This document shows positions 1 to 8,499 of a stretch of 64,000 bases of DNA, piece after piece (the stretch's first letter is position 1; each line of letters begins with the position of its first letter). The translations under genes were made by a program, and so were the position numbers. Source of the DNA: Candidatus Aminicenantota bacterium (GTDB taxonomy: Bacteria > Acidobacteriota > Aminicenantia > Aminicenantales > Saccharicenantaceae); the NCBI GenBank assembly GCA_014360015.1, contig JACIYJ010000001.1, positions 62,001-126,000 on the forward strand, in the 5' to 3' direction. Below the pieces are notes generated by a model that saw only the letters and a list, made by a program, of their open reading frames with translations, made no database searches and was not told the DNA's origin.

Positions 1-140
1 TTAAGACTCTGGCTTAAAACCACGGAATACCATCTTTTGAAGGCACTCTGATTAGAAATCAAATTTTTCTGGAAGAGAGGTCATTGCCTATATCCATAAA
101 TGGGAAATGTGGATGTTAGAAATGTGTTTCCAACAGGAAA

Positions 141-175
141 TAAAAAAGGGGAAGCGATGGCTCGCTTCCCCTTTT
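141..175 (-). terminator. Rho-independent terminator of the TonB receptor gene
   Basis: Perfect 10-bp inverted repeat (GGGGAAGCGA at 148-157, TCGCTTCCCC at 162-171) with a 4-nt loop. Read on the minus strand it is followed by a T-run (complement of 141-147) and lies just past the stop codon of the TonB-dependent receptor. On the plus strand a shorter T-run (172-175) follows, so weak bidirectional action is possible. Confidence 0.85.
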
Positions 176-190
176 CGATCAAAAATGAGG

Positions 191-3118
191 TTAGAAAGAG
201 TATCTTACTCCAAGTCGGAAGACCCTGGGATCAGTCAGAGCAGTCATCTCGCCAAACTGAACCCGTTTTCCGGAAATAGTGGTGTAATTGCTGGAAACGG
301 TATAAACGCTGGTGGGGATGGCCACATTGGTTACGTTGAAGATATCACAGAATAAGCCAAGCTGTCCGGCTTTGAAAGGCAGTCGGAAGGTTTTTTCAAC
401 TCTCAGATCGAGCAGGGTCAACCAGGGCAGGCTTCTGGAACCACGCTTTTCAGCATAGATAGTAGTTGTCCCCTGGGGCAGGCTCAAACCAAGGTCAACA
501 CTTCTGACCTGGCGGGCATAACGCTGACCATCGAGAGCCCGGTAATAACCGCTGATGAAAATGCCCCACGGTCCCTGCCACATAGCCTGAACTTTGAACT
601 GATTACGTCTTTCATAAGCGAAGTTGCCTAAGGCGTTAATATGGGTATTGGGGTTGTCAAAATAACCCTGGCCGGACCAGCTATCACCAAAATCTGTACC
701 AATCAGACCGCGGGACTTCTGCCAGACATAGGAGACCATGGCTGACCAGCGATGAGAGAATCTCTTGTTCAAAGTAATTTCTACACCATCATAGTCTCTA
801 TTAGCTCCTGGAGGATTGGTCACAAATTCTCTTGAAGCTGTTTGCATGTTATCAGTTCTTTTCCAGAAGGTTACTGTGGTGTTAGTGTATGGGTCAGTAG
901 CCGTTACTGGGGCATAGATTTTCCAGACAGCGGGATCAAAAATAGCATCATGACCTTTTACCGTATAAAGCGCCTTATAATATTCATAATCCAGAGCATT
1001 GAGGTTAACGTCTTCGATCAAATTGCGGTCCCATTTGTGGATGTATCTTACTCCAAAGCGGGTATCAGGTAAGATTTCTCTTTCAATACCGATGATAAAC
1101 TCATCAAGGTAGGGAGATTTCAAATTGGGGTCCATGATAGAACCAGCTGTGGCGCTGAAATTGTACATTAACTTGTTAGGATCAGGGATGTAAGGCAAAG
1201 AATTTGGGTCAGAAGGATCATAATCAGGATTCGGAATATAGTGGACTCTCCAGGAGATGAAGCTATTGGGGTTAACGGTAACAAACCACTGCATAATGTT
1301 GGCAATGTAGTAACGGCAGAAGCTAACCTTCAGGGCAGTCTTGCCGTCACCGGTCAGATCGAAAGCCGCTCCGAGCCGGGGAGCAATGGTGTTCCAGATA
1401 ATCGGTTTAAATGACTCCTGGACTCTGGGGTCATAAGTAACATTGTTATAAGTGACAGGAGTCCGGTCAAGTCCCTGTTTGGGAATAATCCCTTCCTGAT
1501 GGTCAAAGCGGAAGCCAATGTTTAGAGTTAGACGGGAAATTGGCGACCAGGTATCCTGGATAAAACCGCCAATGACTATTTTCCGGTCTTTCCGGATAAA
1601 GTCCTGGTAATTGGTCATATACGGATAAGTGGAGGTGTAGAGCATGGTGCTTATGAGCTGGTCATAGGTAAGGGGACCGACGGTACCGGCAGGAGCCTGA
1701 ACATAGAAGAAAGGACCATAGCCGTATTTGTCGCGATTATGTCTTCTCCAGCGGCTATCCCAGGAATACTCAAATTCAGCACCAGCTTTGAATTCATGAC
1801 GACCAAGCCAATCGTCGACAAAATAAGTTACATCAGTCAGAGCTTGGAAACGATTCCGGCTATAAATATCATCATAACCATAGCTTCCATACCGGTAATA
1901 AGTTCGAGTATCATAGGTCCAAACCTTGTCATTTTTCGCCATCAGGTTAAGAGCATAATCCATATAACCGGCTTTCAGGTTCATGTACAGGTTAGAGTTG
2001 AAGAAGTGGGTCAATTGGAAATTATAAGTGTAAATCGGAGTGGTCTGTTTCCAGGTAGTGTCAACTGATTGGTAGGCGCTGGCACCTCGATGATTTCTAA
2101 TGTAATCGGAGAAGTTAAAAGAAAGGACGATTCTATCCTTCTTGGTAGCCTGAATGGTTAATTTGACAAAAGGCATCGGCCGTTTGTAGTCCAGAGGAAC
2201 CTGATTGGGCTGGTCATAGGGATAGCCAAGAGAGAATGCCTGAGTCTTCTGGTAGGAAAAATTGGTGAAGAACCAGATTTTATCCTTGATTATTGGACCA
2301 CCGAGGTTGACAGCTGGTTCCAGGTCATAATCAAAGCCACCGGTCTGTCCTTCAAAAATAGTTCCTTTGGTGTTGGTGCTCTGCATATCTTTATTGCGAT
2401 AATAGAAGCTGGCCGAGCCACTGAACTTATTTCCCCCCGACCTGGTGACCACGTTGATCACACCCCCACGGACGCTGCCGTATTCAGCCGGTAAACCACC
2501 AGTCTGAATAGAGAGTTCTTCCATAACGTCCAAACCGAAGGTTCCGGCCTGGGTTCCGGTGACCGGGTCGGTGACATTCACGCCGTCGATGTTGTAGGTG
2601 TTATCTCTTTCAGAGCTGCCGTGAACTGTGCTGGAAGTGACCCCAGGCGCCATGTTGAAGAAAGCGCCGAGGTTTCTGGCCGCCGGCAGGCTCTGGAGAA
2701 CTTCCCTGGTCAAGCTGGCGGTAAGTGAAGTTCTCTGAATGTCAACTGTGGGAGCCTGGCCGGTAACGATCACGCTTTCTTCGATGGCGGATTGTTCCAG
2801 GGTAACATCCAGAGTGGTGGTCACGCCGACGTTAACCTTAATTCCTTCGCGGACTAAGGTTTTGAACCCCTGGAGTTTGAAGGTCACGGTGTATTCACCA
2901 GGTGGTAGAGCCGGGAAGCGATAGTGACCGCGTTCGGTGGTCACCATGTTCATTTCGCCCATCAAAGCCGGAGATTTGATGGTCACCGTCACCCCAGGCA
3001 GAGGTTGTTTATCCTGGTCGTAGACAGTACCATTCAGAGTTCCGGTCTGGGTAATCTGAGCCCCGGCAAAAATTGCCAAACAGAAAAATAAGCTCGTGAA
3101 AATGATTACTTTTCTCAT
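191..3118 (-). CDS. TonB-dependent outer-membrane receptor with carboxypeptidase-regulatory-like N-terminal domain
   Basis: The 975-residue protein has a signal peptide (about residues 1-20, ending near FAGAQ). A beta-sandwich carboxypeptidase-regulatory-like domain follows (about 25-110, with LPGVTVTIKSP and the FPALPPGEYTV turn), then a plug domain (about 115-235, with YNIDGVNVTDP and GGVINVVTRSGGN). The rest is a long barrel rich in aromatic residues that ends in the outer-membrane signature GVRYSF with a terminal Phe. The architecture is that of the Oar/SusC-like receptors common in Bacteroidetes and Acidobacteria-like phyla. It should take up a large or scarce substrate across the outer membrane using TonB energy; the substrate cannot be read from sequence. 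The start has a strong GAGGAGG ribosome site. It is monocistronic with its own terminator. The likely energisers are the tonB-exbB-exbD genes near 50-52 kb. Confidence 0.93.
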   Translation of the reverse strand: MRKVIIFTSLFFCLAIFAGAQITQTGTLNGTVYDQDKQPLPGVTVTIKSPALMGEMNMVTTERGHYRFPALPPGEYTVTFKLQGFKTLVREGIKVNVGVTTTLDVTLEQSAIEESVIVTGQAPTVDIQRTSLTASLTREVLQSLPAARNLGAFFNMAPGVTSSTVHGSSERDNTYNIDGVNVTDPVTGTQAGTFGLDVMEELSIQTGGLPAEYGSVRGGVINVVTRSGGNKFSGSASFYYRNKDMQSTNTKGTIFEGQTGGFDYDLEPAVNLGGPIIKDKIWFFTNFSYQKTQAFSLGYPYDQPNQVPLDYKRPMPFVKLTIQATKKDRIVLSFNFSDYIRNHRGASAYQSVDTTWKQTTPIYTYNFQLTHFFNSNLYMNLKAGYMDYALNLMAKNDKVWTYDTRTYYRYGSYGYDDIYSRNRFQALTDVTYFVDDWLGRHEFKAGAEFEYSWDSRWRRHNRDKYGYGPFFYVQAPAGTVGPLTYDQLISTMLYTSTYPYMTNYQDFIRKDRKIVIGGFIQDTWSPISRLTLNIGFRFDHQEGIIPKQGLDRTPVTYNNVTYDPRVQESFKPIIWNTIAPRLGAAFDLTGDGKTALKVSFCRYYIANIMQWFVTVNPNSFISWRVHYIPNPDYDPSDPNSLPYIPDPNKLMYNFSATAGSIMDPNLKSPYLDEFIIGIEREILPDTRFGVRYIHKWDRNLIEDVNLNALDYEYYKALYTVKGHDAIFDPAVWKIYAPVTATDPYTNTTVTFWKRTDNMQTASREFVTNPPGANRDYDGVEITLNKRFSHRWSAMVSYVWQKSRGLIGTDFGDSWSGQGYFDNPNTHINALGNFAYERRNQFKVQAMWQGPWGIFISGYYRALDGQRYARQVRSVDLGLSLPQGTTTIYAEKRGSRSLPWLTLLDLRVEKTFRLPFKAGQLGLFCDIFNVTNVAIPTSVYTVSSNYTTISGKRVQFGEMTALTDPRVFRLGVRYSF

Positions 3119-3361
3119 TTAACCTCCTCCCTCGCTTGGAAAAATTTAGCAAAAAGATAGGAACGAAAAATTTTTAATATTAGCCCCTCCGTTTTTGATT
3201 CTCACCTCCTTTTCTTAAAATAAACCTTTAAGGGAACAACCCTCAAGTCCCTTTATAATAATCAGGTCTTTGCCCTCTATTAATCGATCTCATTTCATTC
3301 ATTTGCGTTAATTAAAGTAAGAAAAAAAAGATTCTTTGTCAAGAAGAATTTTTCTAATCTA

Positions 3362-3390
3362 TTGCCTAAATAGATTAAGTTGGATAACAT
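3362..3390 (+). promoter_or_regulatory. Promoter of tRNA-Arg
   Basis: TTGCCT (3362-3367), 17-bp spacer, TAACAT (3385-3390). Predicted transcription start is near 3397, about 10 nt before the tRNA 5' end. Confidence 0.5.
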
Positions 3391-3406
3391 ATCAATCTTC
3401 ATCTAA

Positions 3407-3480
3407 GCGCCCGTAGCTCAGCTGGATAGAGCGAAGGACTTCGAATCCTGAGGTCGGGAGTTCGAATCTCCCCGGGCGCG
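3407..3480 (+). tRNA. tRNA-Arg (anticodon TCG)
   Basis: Cloverleaf: acceptor GCGCCCG pairs with CGGGCGC, D-arm GCTC...GAGC, anticodon loop CTTCGAA giving TCG, T-arm GGGAG-TTCGAAT-CTCCC, discriminator G at 3480. CCA is not encoded. The outermost anticodon-stem pair appears to be A-G. A run of seven T follows directly and may end transcription. Confidence 0.95.
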
Positions 3481-3525
3481 TTTTTTTCTTATAAAAAAAA
3501 GATTCTATTCACGAAATTCTTATAT

Positions 3526-3554
3526 TTGACATCATCGGCCCTGAAGCTTAAATT
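3526..3554 (+). promoter_or_regulatory. Promoter of the RsbRD-like gene
   Basis: TTGACA (3526-3531), 17-bp spacer, TAAATT (3549-3554). The predicted start of transcription near 3561 leaves a 10-nt leader holding the ribosome site. The first T of the -35 box is also the TTG that would open a longer reading frame, which argues for the downstream ATG at 3571. Confidence 0.7.
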
Positions 3555-3570
3555 TATCGGGGAGGGGAAA

Positions 3571-4032
3571 ATGGATAAATTCGAAGAAAAGGAGTATCCT
3601 CTTTCCCCTGTTTCTAGGAAACTGGTCGAACTAATCGAAAAAAACGCCCAGGAACTCACCAGAGCCTACCTTCAAGAACTTAAAAGCCATCCTCGTATGC
3701 CGACTTACCAATCATTTCCTGAACAGGAAGTGTATGAGCGAGCTTATCTTGTTTTCAGTCAATTAGGCCGGTGGATTTCTTTTGAGCTGGAATCAGATGA
3801 GATGAAAAAATACTGGATTGAACTCGGGAAAAAAAGGCGTCTGGAAGGTTTTGCCCTTCCAGAAATTTTTCTGTCTCTCTGCCTCCTCAGGAAGCAACTC
3901 TGGAACAAAATTCAATCCGAAGGCTTACTGGACAATGTCCTTGACCTTTATCAGGCTCTGGAATTGTATAATCGGATTGTAACTTTCTTTGACCGGGCCT
4001 TATATTATGCTATCTTAGGTTACTTCAGCTAA
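3571..4032 (+). CDS. RsbRD N-terminal domain-like protein (stand-alone sensory domain)
   Basis: The 153-residue protein is predicted to be all-helical and has no signal peptide or membrane segment. Its pattern (VSRKLVELIEKNAQELTRAYLQEL near the N-terminus, then LGRWI, KRRLEGFALPEIFLSL and YNRIVTFFDRALYYA) resembles the globin-like N-terminal domain of RsbR/RsbRD-type co-antagonists. That domain is also found before histidine kinases. Here no STAS or kinase domain follows, so the protein is a domain on its own. The start at 3571 is chosen because a strong GGGGAGGGG site precedes it and a promoter covers the upstream TTG. The hemW-like gene follows 42 nt downstream, so they may be co-transcribed. 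Family assignment is by pattern only. Confidence 0.6.
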   Translation: MDKFEEKEYPLSPVSRKLVELIEKNAQELTRAYLQELKSHPRMPTYQSFPEQEVYERAYLVFSQLGRWISFELESDEMKKYWIELGKKRRLEGFALPEIFLSLCLLRKQLWNKIQSEGLLDNVLDLYQALELYNRIVTFFDRALYYAILGYFS

Positions 4033-4074
4033 AATTTCCTTTCCAACATTCTGGAATGATGGAATCCGAAGGCG

Positions 4075-5250
4075 ATGAAGATTTCTTTTGCTGAAATTAG
4101 AAACCAGCTCGGCGGGTTCTCTCAAAAAACAAAAACAGGAATTTACCTTCATTATCCTTTTTGCCTGTCGAAATGTCCTTACTGCCATTTTTACAGTCTA
4201 ACTGGAGACATAGAGCTTCACCGCCGCTGGCTGGATACCATTAAAAAAGAGATCAGGGCTGCTTCTGAAAAGCTTTCTGACTTACTGGTCATAGACACCA
4301 TCTACTTTGGGGGAGGAACTCCGTCTCTTCTGAAACCCGAGGAAATCAGGGAAATACTGGAGCGTCTGCGCGAAAGCTTTCCTGCAGAATTGACTGAGGT
4401 CACCCTTGAAGCCAATCCTGATAGCTGCGAAAAATGGCTTTGGGGCTGGCGGGAAGCAGGGGTGAATAGGCTGAGCGTCGGAGCTCAATCTTTTGATGAC
4501 GAAGTCCTAAGAATTCTGGGAAGAAGACATTCAGCCGAGAAAACCTGGAAGTTTATCAGAAAAGCCAGGGCCGCTGGCTTCGAAAACATAAATCTTGACC
4601 TGATGATCGGGATTCCCGGTGAAACTTCAGACACCGTTAAAACTAACCTTGAGGCTCTAAATGAACTGAAGCCAGAACATGTTTCGGTCTATTTACTGGA
4701 AGAGCTCGAGCGGGTTCCTTTTAGAGGTATCTGGGAGAAGAACCCTGTGTCAGATGAGGAACTGGTGCAGAGATATCAAGAATACAGACAGGGTTTACAG
4801 CAGGTAGGCTACAAACAATATGAGATTTCTAATTTTTCTCAACCCGGGTACCGCTGTCAGCATAATTTGAAATACTGGCAGTATCAGCCATTCTTAGGCT
4901 TTGGCCCTTCGGCCGCTTCTCACCTTGGCCCTGTCCGCTGGCAAAACGTAGCTGAATTGAAATCATGGCAGATGGCCGTAACCTTTGAATTACTGGATGT
5001 TGCTGAGATTATTATTCTGAACCAAGAAAAGTCCGTGGCTGAGCGACTGGCTTTTGGTTTAAGACTGGCTGATGGGATTAACTGGAAAAAATTAAAAAAA
5101 GAATATCCCTTTTTCGATTTTTCAGAATTTGAAAAAAAGATTTCGGAATTAGTGTCTCTTGGCAGTCTGAAGTTTTCTAAATCGCATTTGAGGATACCTC
5201 CAGAAAAATTCCTCATAGCCAATTCAATCCTTGCGGAACTGATCTTTTGA
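4075..5250 (+). CDS. hemW: Radical SAM heme chaperone HemW (coproporphyrinogen III oxidase-like)
   Basis: The 391-residue protein has the radical-SAM cluster motif CLSKCPYC (Cys30, Cys34, Cys37) after a TGIYLHYPF lead-in typical of HemW/HemN. It then shows YFGGGTPSLL, EANPD, RLSVGAQSFDDEVLRILGRRH and the NLDLMIGIPGET segment of the family. It has no fourth cysteine as in the HemN oxidase, and its length matches HemW, the heme-trafficking chaperone. The C-terminal third (about 285-391) is the HemN_C-like winged region. The nearest in-frame start with a purine-rich GAAGG is 4075. It lies downstream of the RsbRD-like gene. Distinguishing HemW from HemN rests on the cysteine pattern. Confidence 0.88.
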   Translation: MKISFAEIRNQLGGFSQKTKTGIYLHYPFCLSKCPYCHFYSLTGDIELHRRWLDTIKKEIRAASEKLSDLLVIDTIYFGGGTPSLLKPEEIREILERLRESFPAELTEVTLEANPDSCEKWLWGWREAGVNRLSVGAQSFDDEVLRILGRRHSAEKTWKFIRKARAAGFENINLDLMIGIPGETSDTVKTNLEALNELKPEHVSVYLLEELERVPFRGIWEKNPVSDEELVQRYQEYRQGLQQVGYKQYEISNFSQPGYRCQHNLKYWQYQPFLGFGPSAASHLGPVRWQNVAELKSWQMAVTFELLDVAEIIILNQEKSVAERLAFGLRLADGINWKKLKKEYPFFDFSEFEKKISELVSLGSLKFSKSHLRIPPEKFLIANSILAELIF

Positions 5251-5439
5251 TGATAAAAATAAATTAATATTTCTCGTTGCCTTTTGAAAAGCTGAAATGG
5301 GCCGGAATGTCCGTCTTTTTTCCTATGCCAATCTTATAAACCCGGCTGTTGGATCTGGCCAAGAACCTCTAGCAGCGGGGAAAGGCCGCTTGCCTTCTAC
5401 TGATTTCCCAGATAGAATAGCAAAAAATGAGAGGTGGAA

Positions 5440-5880
5440 ATGGACGGGAAAAAGATAAAGGTCAGCTGTTTTAACTGTGGTCAGACTAATTATTATCCAG
5501 AAAATGCTGGAGACAAAAAGGTTATCTGTGGCCGGTGCCATAGCCCGCTTCCCAGGCCAGGAGATGTCCTGGAAGTGGATCCAGTCCAGGCTCTTAGTCT
5601 CATTTCCAGGTCGAGTCTACCTGTTCTGGCTGATTTTTATTCTTATAATTGCGGTCCATGTCTGATGATGGCCCCGCTTCTGGAAAGATTGGCCCGGAGG
5701 AGGGCAGGAGAACTTATGGTCATTAAAATCGATGTAGATAAATATCCAGAAATGGCTGCTCAACTCGGCATCCAGGCTGTGCCAACTTTCATCGTTTTCC
5801 ACAAGAATGCTGAGAGGGGAAGGGTTTCAGGAGCAATGCCGGAGACCGACCTGGCTCTGTGGGTAGCTAAGCTGGCCTGA
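5440..5880 (+). CDS. Thioredoxin 2-type protein with N-terminal zinc finger and NCGPC active site
   Basis: The 146-residue protein begins with a two-CxxC zinc ribbon (Cys10/Cys13 and Cys30/Cys33), as in TrxC (thioredoxin 2). A thioredoxin fold follows: PVLADFYS, active site NCGPC (Cys71, Cys74), KIDVDKYPEMAAQLGIQAVPTFIVF with the cis-Pro. The usual Trp before the first active-site Cys is Asn here, which may shift redox potential or partner choice. The start is taken as ATG 5440, with GAGGT a few bases upstream; the GTG at 5434 has no ribosome site. Role: cytoplasmic disulfide reductase. It is convergent with the VWFA-related gene. Confidence 0.88.
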   Translation: MDGKKIKVSCFNCGQTNYYPENAGDKKVICGRCHSPLPRPGDVLEVDPVQALSLISRSSLPVLADFYSYNCGPCLMMAPLLERLARRRAGELMVIKIDVDKYPEMAAQLGIQAVPTFIVFHKNAERGRVSGAMPETDLALWVAKLA

Positions 5881-5891
5881 ATTTCTGAAGA

Positions 5892-7151
5892 TTATTGCCT
5901 GAATTCCGTGGGGAAATATCCACGTTTATGCTTGACCTGATAGCCAGGATTGTTTTTTATCTGAACCTGAATCTCTCTGAATCCTGAACTCGCCGATGGT
6001 CTTTCGGTTTGATAATAAATTAAATAATAAGCCGAAGCATTTTCGACCGATTTTTTTAAGCCTTCAATGGCGTTAGAGGTGTTATCCGAAACTCCACCGG
6101 TATATTGAGCGGCCTCATTCAGGGCTTCATAGATGTCTTCTGACTGTTCATTCATCACCACTCCGGTGATTCTCTCGGGTTTTTTGTTCAGGTAGATAAA
6201 ATTGAAAATTGCTCCGGAATCAGCCAGAGCCCGGCTGATGATTTCTTTGTCCACCTTAGCTTCGCGGCGGTAAAACTGGAATAGTTCCATCAACATGTTG
6301 ATGATGTGAGGATAATCCTGGTACATGGACATCATTTGATTTAGAATCCTGGGGCTGATTTCCGGCCTGAACTCTCTTTGGTAGAAAAAGATGACCACAT
6401 TGTTCCCCGGCGATTTCTTTAGAGAACGAGAAAACAACAGAAAGCGATTCTGGTCAACCAGTCTGAGGCTATCCAATTTTTCCAGGGTCTCTTTATAGCG
6501 GGGGAGAAGATATTCAATAGTGAAATCTTCCGTGGTTATGTCTGATTCGGTTTCCACATCAGGGTCAATCCCAGCCGATTCGCCACCATATTTAACCATG
6601 GCCCGGGTGATCTTTTTCAGGTCTTTAAGAACATTGTTGTATTCGCGGTTGCCCTGAATAATATCAGACCTCATGATGTTCTGTAATTCCTGGCTGATGT
6701 AGTTTTTTGGTCGGCCGGATAAAGTTTCAGGATGAAATCGGTAAATTTTTATCGGAGTGATTAAAGTCAGGGTATCTCCTGGCAAAAAATAATTATTTAT
6801 CAGATGGTCTATGGCTTCTCCCAGTTTTTTGTCATAATCGCTGGCCTGAACCAGAATAAAATAATTTTTATTTAGGCTGATTGGATAACGCTTTTCTTCG
6901 AAAATTCTGGTGAGATTAAGTTTATCGACAAGATAGATGGCTTCAATTTTCCTGGGAAGACCATCTTCCAGAACCTCAAAATCATCAACAGTCAGATTGC
7001 TGATGAAATTATGCTGTTTGAGCACTCTAACCATCACTGAAGCTGAATATTCTGCTCCTGCTTGCTGGTTGTTGGAAGTCTGCTGAGGATAAATAATTCC
7101 TGGAACCACCAGAATTAACAGGTAAAAAAGAAAAAGAGATTTAAGGTTCAT
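5892..7151 (-). CDS. VWFA-related domain secreted protein
   Basis: The 419-residue protein has an N-terminal signal peptide (hydrophobic stretch LFLFYLLILVVPGI, cleavage near YPQQ). The next part, with VRVLKQHNFISNLTVDDFEVLEDGLPRKI, matches the opening strand of the VWFA-related domain described for Acidobacteria. The middle holds the VWA-like core interrupted by a variable helical region (about 150-270), and the end YYLIYYQTE...KVKHKRGYF matches the family's closing strands. The function of this family is unknown. It is exported and probably acts in the periplasm or at the surface. The ribosome site GGAGGGGGAA precedes the ATG. It lies downstream of tRNA-Leu on the same strand, across a T-run. 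Confidence 0.8.
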   Translation of the reverse strand: MNLKSLFLFYLLILVVPGIIYPQQTSNNQQAGAEYSASVMVRVLKQHNFISNLTVDDFEVLEDGLPRKIEAIYLVDKLNLTRIFEEKRYPISLNKNYFILVQASDYDKKLGEAIDHLINNYFLPGDTLTLITPIKIYRFHPETLSGRPKNYISQELQNIMRSDIIQGNREYNNVLKDLKKITRAMVKYGGESAGIDPDVETESDITTEDFTIEYLLPRYKETLEKLDSLRLVDQNRFLLFSRSLKKSPGNNVVIFFYQREFRPEISPRILNQMMSMYQDYPHIINMLMELFQFYRREAKVDKEIISRALADSGAIFNFIYLNKKPERITGVVMNEQSEDIYEALNEAAQYTGGVSDNTSNAIEGLKKSVENASAYYLIYYQTERPSASSGFREIQVQIKNNPGYQVKHKRGYFPTEFRQ

Positions 7152-7218
7152 TATTTCCCCCTCCCGAGTAATGGATAGTTTGATGAGCGCAAATTGTTTA
7201 CTTCTTAAAAAAAAAGAA

Positions 7219-7306
7219 TGCCGAAGAGGGGACTCGAACCCCTACTCCCATTTTTGCGGGAACTAGCCCCTCAAGCTAGCGTGTCTGCCAATTCCACCAC
7301 TTCGGC
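7219..7306 (-). tRNA. tRNA-Leu (anticodon GAG)
   Basis: Class II tRNA of 88 nt read on the minus strand. Acceptor GCCGAAG pairs with CTTCGGC, discriminator A, D-arm TGGAATTGGCAGACAC, anticodon stem-loop CTAGC-TTGAGGG-GCTAG giving GAG, long variable arm, T-arm GGGG-TTCGAGT-CCCC. CCA is not encoded. It starts only 16 nt after the secG stop codon, with no room for a separate promoter, so it is probably processed from the glycolysis-secG transcript. A long T-run follows on the minus strand. Confidence 0.95.
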
Positions 7307-7322
7307 ATTCCATCTTATTTCT

Positions 7323-7697
7323 TTACTTTTTAGTCTGATCTTCTGTTTTTTGTTCAGATTTTTGCTTCGTGGTCTGAGTTTCAGTTACAGCTTTCTCCTC
7401 AGTTTTTGGCTTGGGCTGAGTGGCAGCCGGGGTTTCTTTGGTTGGGATGCTTTTTACCACGGAAGAAGTTCTACCTGAGAGAATCCACAGGCCGAGTGAA
7501 GTTACCATGAAGAGGATAGCACAAACTGTGGTAATCTTACCAAGAAGAGTTTGAGCTCCGCGCGGACCAAATGCTGTCTGGCTGCCCACACCACCAAAAG
7601 CACCGGCCAGGTCAGCTGCTTTACCTGATTGCAGGAGAACGGCCAGAATCAGCACTAAGCAAATGATAACGTGAAGAATAACCAGTAATGTTGTCAC
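7323..7697 (-). CDS. secG: Protein-export membrane protein SecG
   Basis: The 124-residue protein has two transmembrane helices (about residues 3-21 and 55-75) flanking the SecG loop [20 protein letters not shown], which is highly diagnostic, and then [13 protein letters not shown]. It joins SecY and SecE in the inner-membrane translocon and stimulates translocation. The C-terminal 40 residues are a Lys/Thr/Gln-rich low-complexity tail. The start codon is GTG with a GAGGG site upstream. It is the last protein gene of the gap-pgk-tpiA-secG operon, 2 nt after tpiA, and is followed by tRNA-Leu. Confidence 0.93.
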   Translation of the reverse strand: MTTLLVILHVIICLVLILAVLLQSGKAADLAGAFGGVGSQTAFGPRGAQTLLGKITTVCAILFMVTSLGLWILSGRTSSVVKSIPTKETPAATQPKPKTEEKAVTETQTTKQKSEQKTEDQTKK

Positions 7698-7699
7698 TT

Positions 7700-8479
7700 T
7701 TATCCCTCATTCTTGCGGACAGCTTCTCTGGCTATGGCCAGAAACGACTCAGCTTCGAGAGAAGCTCCGCCAACTAAAAATCCATCCACATCCTTTTCCC
7801 GTATAAGAGAAAAGGAATTAGCTGGTTTAACTGAACCGCCGTATAAAATTATAGCACAAGAAGTCTGAGTTTTTCCATACCTCTCAGCGATTAAATTTCG
7901 GATAAATGAATGAACTTCTTCAGCCTGTTCGGGGGTAGCGTTCCGGCTTGTACCAATGGCCCAGATGGGCTCGTAAGCTAAGATGATTTTCTGAAAATCT
8001 TGGGGAGAAAGAGTAAAGACGCTCTTTTCCAGCTGGCTGCTGATTTTTTCGAGAGTCTGCCCTTTTTCTCTTTCTTCAAGCGTTTCACCGATGCAGACTA
8101 TGGGTGTGAGATTGTGGCGTAAGGCCGCCAGAACTTTTTTTCTGACGGTCTCATCAGTTTCACCAAAATACTGCCTTCTCTCCGAATGCCCGATGACCAC
8201 AAATTCGCAACCGGCCTCTTTCAGCTGGAGCGGAGAAATCTCGCCAGTAAAAGCGCCTTGGTCTTCCCAGAAAACATCCTGAGCCCCGACCTTAATTTCA
8301 GTCCCTTCCACCGCTTTTTTGACTTCACAGATGGCAGTAAAGGGTGGAATCAGGATTAAAGTGGCTTCCCGAACCTCAGCTGCTTTGCTGGCAATTTCCG
8401 CGGCCAGACTTCTGGCTTCAGTTATGGTCTTGTGCATTTTCCAGTTACCAGCAACGACTGGTTTTTTCAGGCTGTCCAT
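7700..8479 (-). CDS. tpiA: Triosephosphate isomerase
   Basis: The enzyme interconverts dihydroxyacetone phosphate and glyceraldehyde 3-phosphate in glycolysis. Motifs: VVAGNWKMH with the active-site Asn and Lys, [14 protein letters not shown] with the catalytic His, [11 protein letters not shown] with the catalytic Glu, and the phosphate-binding [10 protein letters not shown] and [10 protein letters not shown]. The start is placed at ATG 8479 so that the protein (259 residues) begins about ten residues before the conserved NWKMH, as usual. A GTG at 8503 that overlaps the pgk stop would add eight residues. It is cytoplasmic and part of the gap-pgk-tpiA-secG operon. Confidence 0.96.
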   Translation of the reverse strand: MDSLKKPVVAGNWKMHKTITEARSLAAEIASKAAEVREATLILIPPFTAICEVKKAVEGTEIKVGAQDVFWEDQGAFTGEISPLQLKEAGCEFVVIGHSERRQYFGETDETVRKKVLAALRHNLTPIVCIGETLEEREKGQTLEKISSQLEKSVFTLSPQDFQKIILAYEPIWAIGTSRNATPEQAEEVHSFIRNLIAERYGKTQTSCAIILYGGSVKPANSFSLIREKDVDGFLVGGASLEAESFLAIAREAVRKNEG

Positions 8480-8499
8480 TCCTAAAACACTCCAGTGGA

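Noticed and set aside
1..140. End of another gene at the left edge
   Set aside because: Stops occur in all frames and no domain pattern is visible; nothing can be supported beyond the terminator starting at 141.
3119..3406. Cobalamin riboswitch in the long leader of the TonB receptor gene
   Set aside because: No B12-box-like sequence was seen. Only a 6-bp inverted repeat (3230-3253) and a weak promoter (TTGACA at 3337-3342, 17 bp, TACTTT) were found.
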